From positions 124,001 through 188,000 of the IMG/VR virus record IMGVR_UViG_3300042907_001080: DNA of 64,000 bases; one strand, 5' to 3'. The notes beneath the pieces are model-generated. The model did no database searches. It was not told where the DNA came from and was given only the letters and a program-made list of their open reading frames with translations. A program made the translations under genes and the position numbers. Below, one piece after another: positions 59,524 through 64,000 of the stretch; the stretch's first letter is position 1, and every line of letters starts with the position of its first letter. The stretch comes from a virus.

Positions 59524-60149
59524 TGTGCTCCGAATATATGCAGAGCGTGTTCGTAGTGTTTGATTCTATCCTCAAGACCAATAGTGCCACCGTTGATACG
59601 CTTGGTCAATGTGAGAATATCACCCTTATCTGCCCATTGGTTGAGATTGTTTTGATCCCAGAAGAAGCATGCGCTTTGTACAGCACCTTCAAATGTCTGA
59701 AGATATTCTGATGCTTCTTCTACAGGTACCTCAATACTGGCCGCAAAGAATGTATAGTTGTCTTTGCCAGTGAGCTGTATCAGCCCACGACCGCAGTATT
59801 TGAATCCGTCGCCACTTGCTTCGTCTCCGTTACCCATGCGATTAGCATATACTCTGTTGGCAATTTTTTCGGGCTTGTTAGCGTATGCGGCTGCAATAGC
59901 ATCATCTGGAAAGTATTTGGGAAACACTTTTCTAAGACTGGCTGCTTTGTAGTTTAAATTTTCTTTGAGGAACACAAATCCACCGCTTTCGTGAGCGCAT
60001 TGTGCTAGGAAAGCTGCCACACGCTGTGGAGTATTGATATCATATTCTGGAAGTATGGCATTTAGTGCATCATACCAGTTCTGTAGATACGGATTCTTTG
60101 GCAGCATTTCTTTCAGCTGCTCTTTGGTAAAATCAAATGTAAAGCTCAT
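59520..60149 (-). CDS. GH19 endolysin (chitinase-like lysozyme)
   Basis: A 209-residue glycoside hydrolase family 19 protein. FLAQCAHESGGFVFLKENLNY contains candidate catalytic E54 and E63, and GDGFKYCGRGLIQLTGKDNY is the substrate-binding signature. No signal peptide, so it needs the holin to reach the cell wall. AAGGA precedes the ATG. Likely cleaves the glycan strands of peptidoglycan. Confidence 0.92.
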   Translation of the reverse strand: MSFTFDFTKEQLKEMLPKNPYLQNWYDALNAILPEYDINTPQRVAAFLAQCAHESGGFVFLKENLNYKAASLRKVFPKYFPDDAIAAAYANKPEKIANRVYANRMGNGDEASGDGFKYCGRGLIQLTGKDNYTFFAASIEVPVEEASEYLQTFEGAVQSACFFWDQNNLNQWADKGDILTLTKRINGGTIGLEDRIKHYEHALHIFGAH

Positions 60150-60151
60150 TA

Positions 60152-60904
60152 TCAGATCCTTTTTAATAACATTGAACGTTCGCCGTTGTTGAACACGAAT
60201 GTGTCACCTACTTTGTTTATAGTGTAGTCTCCTAACACCTTTGTAAGCCAAAATGCTTCGCTGGTAGCTGCTTGATCTACACTGTATCCATCTGTGATGC
60301 CTTCTAAGATAGATTCTGTGTTGCCGTCTTTGACAATTTCTAATCGCACTTGAGAACCAAACGGTTTAATTATAGTTATCACGTTGCCGTCGAGATTCAG
60401 ATCGTCCATCAATGTCTTTGAAAAGAATCTTTTTACATCTTCGGTGCGATTTTTATTTATAAAATCTCGATATTCATTGACACTTGAGGGAATCTTATCC
60501 TTGAGATTGCCTGTGCTGGCTTCATGCACATGATTTTGTTTATAGTATTTAAATTTAAATTCATCTAATCCAGTAAGTCTTTTCACACCATAGGTTAGTT
60601 CCTGAATGTGTTCTGCTAGTTTAGGTGTCCTGCCAATTTCTACAAATACAGAATATTCGCCGTTGTTGTCCTCGCCACTACTGACATCTGCATCTAGCAC
60701 GAAATTGTAGCCCTTTTCGATAAACTCCATGAGATCCTTGGCAGGAGATCGATCTTTGACTTTGAAGCTGACTACGCAGACATCTTGATCCTCGCCCATT
60801 TTTGATCTAAAGGCATCTACTTCAAATACATCGTGGACCATCTCTTTCAGGTCTGTGGGTCTCAGCCCTTCGTTAAGCTGCTGGTTGTTCTGCTGGTTGT
60901 GCAT
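60152..60904 (-). CDS. Conserved late phage protein
   Basis: About 250 residues from ATG 60904, supported by AGGA nine bases upstream; the start overlaps the previous gene by 32 bases. LRPTDLKEMVHDVFEVDAF and a later DVCVVSFKVKDRSPAKDLMEFIEKGYNFVLDADVSSGE form an alpha/beta domain I recall from T4-like marine phages. Probably a virion or packaging accessory protein; function unknown. Confidence 0.74.
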   Translation of the reverse strand: MHNQQNNQQLNEGLRPTDLKEMVHDVFEVDAFRSKMGEDQDVCVVSFKVKDRSPAKDLMEFIEKGYNFVLDADVSSGEDNNGEYSVFVEIGRTPKLAEHIQELTYGVKRLTGLDEFKFKYYKQNHVHEASTGNLKDKIPSSVNEYRDFINKNRTEDVKRFFSKTLMDDLNLDGNVITIIKPFGSQVRLEIVKDGNTESILEGITDGYSVDQAATSEAFWLTKVLGDYTINKVGDTFVFNNGERSMLLKRI

Positions 60905-61412
60905 TTGCCATATCCTGTGCTTGTTGTTCTGCTGGATCGATCGAAGCATTGATGCTGTTGGCATTTACGATGTCTTCAATCTTATTCTTATCAAGTTCTG
61001 TGTAGCCTCGGTTGATATCACTCATGAGTTTCTTGGGCATGCTAATCTTTATCATCCATATGTCTTTGTGATCGATTTTGCCTTTGCGTGTGCCTGGCCT
61101 AATATCATCCGGAGTTTTGATCTTCCGCACTGTCGCAATCTTGCTTTCTGCTACTTGCACTCTACACCCGTATTCTAACAGACGTTTTCCGCCTGCGGGT
61201 TCAGGTAGCTGATCGTGTGGCCACATAAATGTGCATTCCACATAATATCTGCTTTCTCTCGGACCTTCTACAATTTCTCCGTCGATCCAGTTATCGAACA
61301 CGTATACATCTAATTCATCTAGTACACGCTCGAAGTCTTTGAGCAGTTGTAGGCTGTTGTTAGACCCGTAGATCTGTTCAATATTGCTGATTATGTCTTT
61401 GATATCTGCCAT
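60873..61412 (-). CDS. Conserved late phage protein
   Basis: 179 residues from ATG 61412, with GGGAGA upstream and a GATAAATA late box at 61427. Blocks LLKDFERVLDELDVYVFDNW, RYYVECTFMWPHDQLPEPAGGKRLL and KTPDDIRPGTRKGKIDHKDIW match a family I recall from cyanophage-like genomes. The C-terminal tail is Ala/Gln-rich. Structural role assumed from the late promoter. Confidence 0.76.
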   Translation of the reverse strand: MADIKDIISNIEQIYGSNNSLQLLKDFERVLDELDVYVFDNWIDGEIVEGPRESRYYVECTFMWPHDQLPEPAGGKRLLEYGCRVQVAESKIATVRKIKTPDDIRPGTRKGKIDHKDIWMIKISMPKKLMSDINRGYTELDKNKIEDIVNANSINASIDPAEQQAQDMANAQPAEQPAA

Positions 61413-61426
61413 AGTATCTCCCGTTG

Positions 61427-61434
61427 TATTTATC
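61427..61434 (-). promoter_or_regulatory. Late-promoter-like box GATAAATA (minus strand)
   Basis: Lies 14 bases before ATG 61412 with GGGAGA between, in the divergent gap with phoH. It would drive the two late proteins and possibly the endolysin and spanins. Confidence 0.55.
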
Positions 61435-61496
61435 GTCAAAATACAAACATAACATATAACTTTTAGATCCGGGAGTTAAATACACATGTGTTCGGT

Positions 61497-61523
61497 CACG
61501 GACACTACGGTTTGAGGTCCGTG
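61497..61523 (+). promoter_or_regulatory. Hairpin in phoH leader
   Basis: CACGGAC (61497-61503) pairs with GTCCGTG (61517-61523) across a 13-base loop; with one bulged T the stem can extend by two G-C pairs. It ends 29 bases before the phoH ATG. It has no T-run on the plus strand, so an mRNA-stability or translational control element is more likely than a terminator. Confidence 0.45.
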
Positions 61524-61552
61524 CCTAACACTTACAGGAGGGCTAACCTTAT

Positions 61553-62293
61553 ATGAAGCGAAAAAGAGCGCAAGTTCAGCAAAACGAGCAATATGATCCA
61601 CGATTTAACACAAACGTAATAAATATTGATCATAGGTTAAATGAAAAACGCAGAAGAGTACAGATTTATCCCAAGAGTCTAAGCCAAGAGACTTATCTAC
61701 TTAAACTAAACGATCCCAACAAAATGATTGTATTCGCCATCGGTCCAGCCGGTACGGGTAAAACCATGCTGGCGGTTCAGTGGGCCATAGATCAACTCAA
61801 ATATGGATCTGCAGATAAAATCATAATTACTCGACCTGCTGTGAGTGTTGATGAAGAACACGGATTCTTGCCCGGGGACCTAAATGAAAAAATGGCCCCT
61901 TGGACCAAGCCAATATTTGATGTAATCGCAGAAAATTTCAACGCCAGAGAGATAGAAAATTTTATCAAAGAAGGAGTGATAGAAACCAGTCCTTTGGCAT
62001 ATATGCGAGGTAGAACTTTTAAAAACGCAGTGGTTGTAGCTGATGAGATGCAGAATGCTACACCTAGTCAGATGAAGATGTTGCTGACGAGACTAGGACA
62101 GAACAGCAAGATGGTAGTTACAGGAGACCTACAACAGGCTGATCGTCCTAGCAACAATGGCTTACTAGAATTTTTGGGATTGTATAATAACTTCCAGGGC
62201 CACAGATATGTGGATCTAGTAAAATTTGATGTGCAGGATGTTGAACGTCACGAAGCTGTTAAGGAGATATTAGCAATCTACGGCGACGATTAA
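61553..62293 (+). CDS. phoH: PhoH-like ATPase
   Basis: A 246-residue protein. Walker A is GPAGTGKT at 64-71, ITRPAVSVDEEHGFLPGDL at 92-110 is the PhoH signature, and DEMQN at 164-168 is Walker B. MVVTGDLQQAD completes the helicase-like core. The very strong ribosome site AGGAGGG precedes the ATG. It is the only plus-strand gene in the right half of the window. PhoH is common in marine phages; a role in phosphate stress or RNA metabolism is suggested in the literature but not settled. Confidence 0.93.
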   Translation: MKRKRAQVQQNEQYDPRFNTNVINIDHRLNEKRRRVQIYPKSLSQETYLLKLNDPNKMIVFAIGPAGTGKTMLAVQWAIDQLKYGSADKIIITRPAVSVDEEHGFLPGDLNEKMAPWTKPIFDVIAENFNAREIENFIKEGVIETSPLAYMRGRTFKNAVVVADEMQNATPSQMKMLLTRLGQNSKMVVTGDLQQADRPSNNGLLEFLGLYNNFQGHRYVDLVKFDVQDVERHEAVKEILAIYGDD

Positions 62294-62532
62294 TCTTTAG
62301 GGAGGTAGGGGGTCAAGCGATCCCCTAACATTCTTTTATAAAACTCGATCATGTCATCATATCCTGCATCAGGATTGAGCCCGTTTTTGATCACAGTTTT
62401 CTTTTCAAAGTCTAGTATAACCTTGGAAGTCTGGATATCTGTGGTTCTGTAGTGCCTTTTGAATTCAGTGACTTCGTCGTATTTGCCATCAGGCTTCTTG
62501 ATGTATTTCACTATCATGTATCTATTATCCAT
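62290..62532 (-). CDS. Small conserved phage protein
   Basis: An 80-residue protein with NRYMIVKYIKKPDGKYDEVTEF and SKVILDFEKKTVIKNGLNPDAGYDDMIEFYKRMLG. AAGGAA precedes the ATG. It converges with phoH with a four-base overlap of coding ends and overlaps the DUF2452 gene by eight bases. Function unknown. Confidence 0.75.
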   Translation of the reverse strand: MDNRYMIVKYIKKPDGKYDEVTEFKRHYRTTDIQTSKVILDFEKKTVIKNGLNPDAGYDDMIEFYKRMLGDRLTPYLPKD

Positions 62533-63019
62533 TTACGCTATTTCCTTCTTGATCTATTTCCATCCAGGTGTGATCGCCCATGTATTTTACTCGAGCCTGA
62601 TATTCATAGTCTTCTGGAGCACTACTGGACCAATCGTTGGGACCATGTTGTGTTAGCAATGTATATTGCTTTCTCTTGTCCCATGCTAGCCAATAGATAT
62701 TACCCATTACCGGTTGAAACTGATACACCGCAGCATGAACAGCATCTGTGATATCTAATCTACGCTTGATAGCCTGCGCCTGTTTTTCTAACACATTAAC
62801 CAATTCCACAATTCGATCGTATTCCTGCTGTGCATACATCCTAGCATGATTGATCATTAGATCTTTCTGCTTGGTTACCGGAACTAACTCGAATTTAACT
62901 CCTCCGGCTTCCGTGGGATATTCTGATACGTTTCTATTGAAGAAAGGCACCATTGTTCCACCTATATCGGCATCAAAACTATTTCTGCCTTTGGCAAGAT
63001 TAGATTTTTTATCCGCCAT
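62525..63019 (-). CDS. DUF2452 protein
   Basis: A 164-residue protein. HARMYAQQEYDRIVELVNVL, IKRRLDITDAVHAAVYQFQPVMGNIYWL, and DYEYQARVKYMGDHTWMEI match the DUF2452 family as I recall it, which occurs in T4-like phages and bacteria. No catalytic residues are obvious. It overlaps gp44 by 11 bases, so it is co-expressed with replication genes. Confidence 0.8.
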   Translation of the reverse strand: MADKKSNLAKGRNSFDADIGGTMVPFFNRNVSEYPTEAGGVKFELVPVTKQKDLMINHARMYAQQEYDRIVELVNVLEKQAQAIKRRLDITDAVHAAVYQFQPVMGNIYWLAWDKRKQYTLLTQHGPNDWSSSAPEDYEYQARVKYMGDHTWMEIDQEGNSVNG

Positions 63020-63932
63020 TAATCTTTGATAATTTTACCAGAGTAGATGCTAAATTAATTTCTGGATCGATGATCAATGTGTGATCTACCAGAGCCTGCT
63101 TAATGACATGCAAAGCCTTGTCCTGATGTTCTTCTGATCCAAAAATATCTAAATGGTTGTATAGCCACACATATACTTCTTGCATCTCTTCAGCACGTAG
63201 TTTACCGCACAACATCTTACGTGCTTCTTGGATCTTTCCTGCTCTGAACAACTCGACCATATCAAACTTCCACTCTGCAGATCCTACATCTTCCTTAGTA
63301 GCACTGTGCAGTTTGGCATCGTTGGTATTTTGTTGCAATAAATTTAGACATTTACGCAGATCAGGATATGTGGTAGACACATACATATCTAGGGTATCTA
63401 AATCAAATTCAACGTTTTCTTCAACCAACACAGTGGCAGCTCTAGCGGTAAACTCTGTTTGATCAAGTTTTGAGAAATGCCATTGTTGGCAACGACTGTG
63501 CAATGCTGGCACAATCATATTAGGATTATTACAGGTTAAAATAAAGCGAGCATAATTGCTGTATTCTTCTATGATGCCTTTTAACGAATCCTGCGCCTGC
63601 GGACTAAGACGATCTGCTTCGTCTAACAGCACCACCTTAAAGGCACCCCAAGCGATACTGCTGATAAATGGCACTATCTTGTTGCGTATGAAATCAATAC
63701 CTGTTTCTCTACTGGCGTTTACTTCTAGCACATCAGCATCGAGAATTTCGATTTCGTTGACCAGAATCTTAGCCATGGTGGTTTTACCAATGCCTGGAGG
63801 CCCGCTTAACAGTAGATGAGGAATGCTTTTTTCAGCCACCCATGTTTCGACCTGTTTACGTTGTGCAGAGTCACGCCATACATACCCTTCCATCTTTTTA
63901 GGACGATACTTCTCAACCCATAGTTCTTTCAT
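63009..63932 (-). CDS. 44: Clamp-loader large subunit (gp44-like AAA+ ATPase)
   Basis: A 307-residue protein similar in size to T4 gp44 (319). Walker A is GPPGIGKT at 44-51 and Walker B LLDEAD ends in D107. The family's arginine-finger block appears as LHSRCQQW. The N-terminal MKELWVEKYRPKKM is typical of replication factor C/gp44 proteins. With gp62 (not seen in the window) it would open and load the gp45 clamp. ATGA overlap with a gene running off the right edge. Confidence 0.93.
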   Translation of the reverse strand: MKELWVEKYRPKKMEGYVWRDSAQRKQVETWVAEKSIPHLLLSGPPGIGKTTMAKILVNEIEILDADVLEVNASRETGIDFIRNKIVPFISSIAWGAFKVVLLDEADRLSPQAQDSLKGIIEEYSNYARFILTCNNPNMIVPALHSRCQQWHFSKLDQTEFTARAATVLVEENVEFDLDTLDMYVSTTYPDLRKCLNLLQQNTNDAKLHSATKEDVGSAEWKFDMVELFRAGKIQEARKMLCGKLRAEEMQEVYVWLYNHLDIFGSEEHQDKALHVIKQALVDHTLIIDPEINLASTLVKLSKINGG

Positions 63933-64000
63933 TCTTTTGCCTTGTTAATAATGTCTTGTGTAATTATACTATTTTCTGCATCATACAGCGAGAGGTTATG
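63929..64000 (-). CDS. C-terminal fragment of a gene cut by the right edge
   Basis: An open frame enters from the right edge and ends in a TGA that overlaps the gp44 ATG (ATGA). Only 23 residues are visible (HNLSLYDAENSIITQDIINK plus KAKE-like end), too short to identify. The overlap pattern, the same as at most other junctions here, supports it. Confidence 0.55.
   Translation of the reverse strand, partial: HNLSLYDAENSIITQDIINKAKE

Noticed and set aside
60454-60461. TATAAATA inside the gene at 60152
   Set aside because: It lies deep within coding sequence, about 300 bases from the next start. It could be an internal late promoter for the endolysin but is equally well explained by Ile-Asn-Lys codons.
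61407-61437. TTGACG-17-TACTAT as a sigma70 promoter before the gene at 61412
   Set aside because: The -10 would overlap the ribosome site and start codon of the gene it should drive; the late box in the same place is a better explanation.
1-64000. CRISPR array, insertion sequence, integrase or attachment site
   Set aside because: No regularly spaced repeats, transposase, integrase motif or flanking direct repeats were seen.

Overview
The window looks like part of the genome of a large T4-like tailed phage (myovirus), probably marine and infecting a Gram-negative host. The evidence is a T4-type replication set: family B DNA polymerase (gp43), sliding clamp (gp45), clamp-loader ATPase (gp44), a FEN-type 5' nuclease/RNase H and a DsbA-like late-transcription DNA binder. 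Late-promoter boxes of the [TG]ATAAATA type, PhoH, and many small conserved proteins of the kind seen in cyanophage-like myoviruses point the same way. The nested i-spanin/o-spanin pair implies a host with an outer membrane. The DNA is AT-rich, genes are packed with ATGA or TAATG junctions, and I see no tRNA, rRNA, insertion sequence or CRISPR array. Both ends of the window cut genes.

Layout. (1) 1-14.8 kb, plus strand: virion structure and adhesion. There is a large structural protein truncated at the left edge, then four tandem fibre genes that share an N-terminal module but carry different C-termini, then two further paralogous virion proteins. (2) 14.8-28.6 kb, plus strand: an accessory island of four GT-A-like glycosyltransferases (one fused to about four ~105-residue repeats), five radical-SAM enzymes and two SGNH-like hydrolases. 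A class I methyltransferase faces it on the minus strand. This is the most likely place for an undescribed system. (3) 28.6-33.7 kb, minus strand: small conserved phage proteins and the 5' nuclease. (4) 33.6-43.6 kb, minus strand: a nucleotide-modification module with QueE, GTP cyclohydrolase I, a QueD-like T-fold protein and a DpdA/TGT-like transglycosylase. Between these lie a phosphoribosyltransferase, a HIT protein, a cupin, a GT-B glycosyltransferase and an MBD4-like DNA glycosylase. Together they suggest 7-deazaguanine modification of phage DNA. (5) 43.6-47.7 kb: gp45, gp43 and a DsbA-like protein, with recognisable sigma70-type promoters and a hairpin in the gp43 leader that resembles the T4 gp43 translational operator. 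(6) 47.8-53.5 kb: a late block whose products mostly begin with a short tag resembling the T4 capsid-targeting sequence. It includes an NMN-adenylyltransferase-like enzyme and an A-type Fe-S protein. (7) 53.5-57.3 kb: a phage ClpA-type unfoldase with a ClpP-docking tripeptide and a DnaJ-like co-chaperone. (8) 57.4-60.1 kb: a lysis cassette with holin-like protein, nested Rz/Rz1 and GH19 endolysin. (9) 60.1-64 kb: two late virion-type proteins, PhoH on the plus strand, a DUF2452 protein and gp44.

How the parts fit. Early/middle-type sigma70 promoters (TTGACA-like, 17 bp, TATAAT) sit before gp45, the DsbA-like gene, dnaJ-clpA and possibly queE. Late-type boxes sit before the capsid-cargo and structural genes. 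Two strong hairpin terminators each contain or overlap the -35 box of the next promoter, so operon end and operon start are compressed into about 60 bp. Function assignments rest on motifs read by eye; no database search was run.
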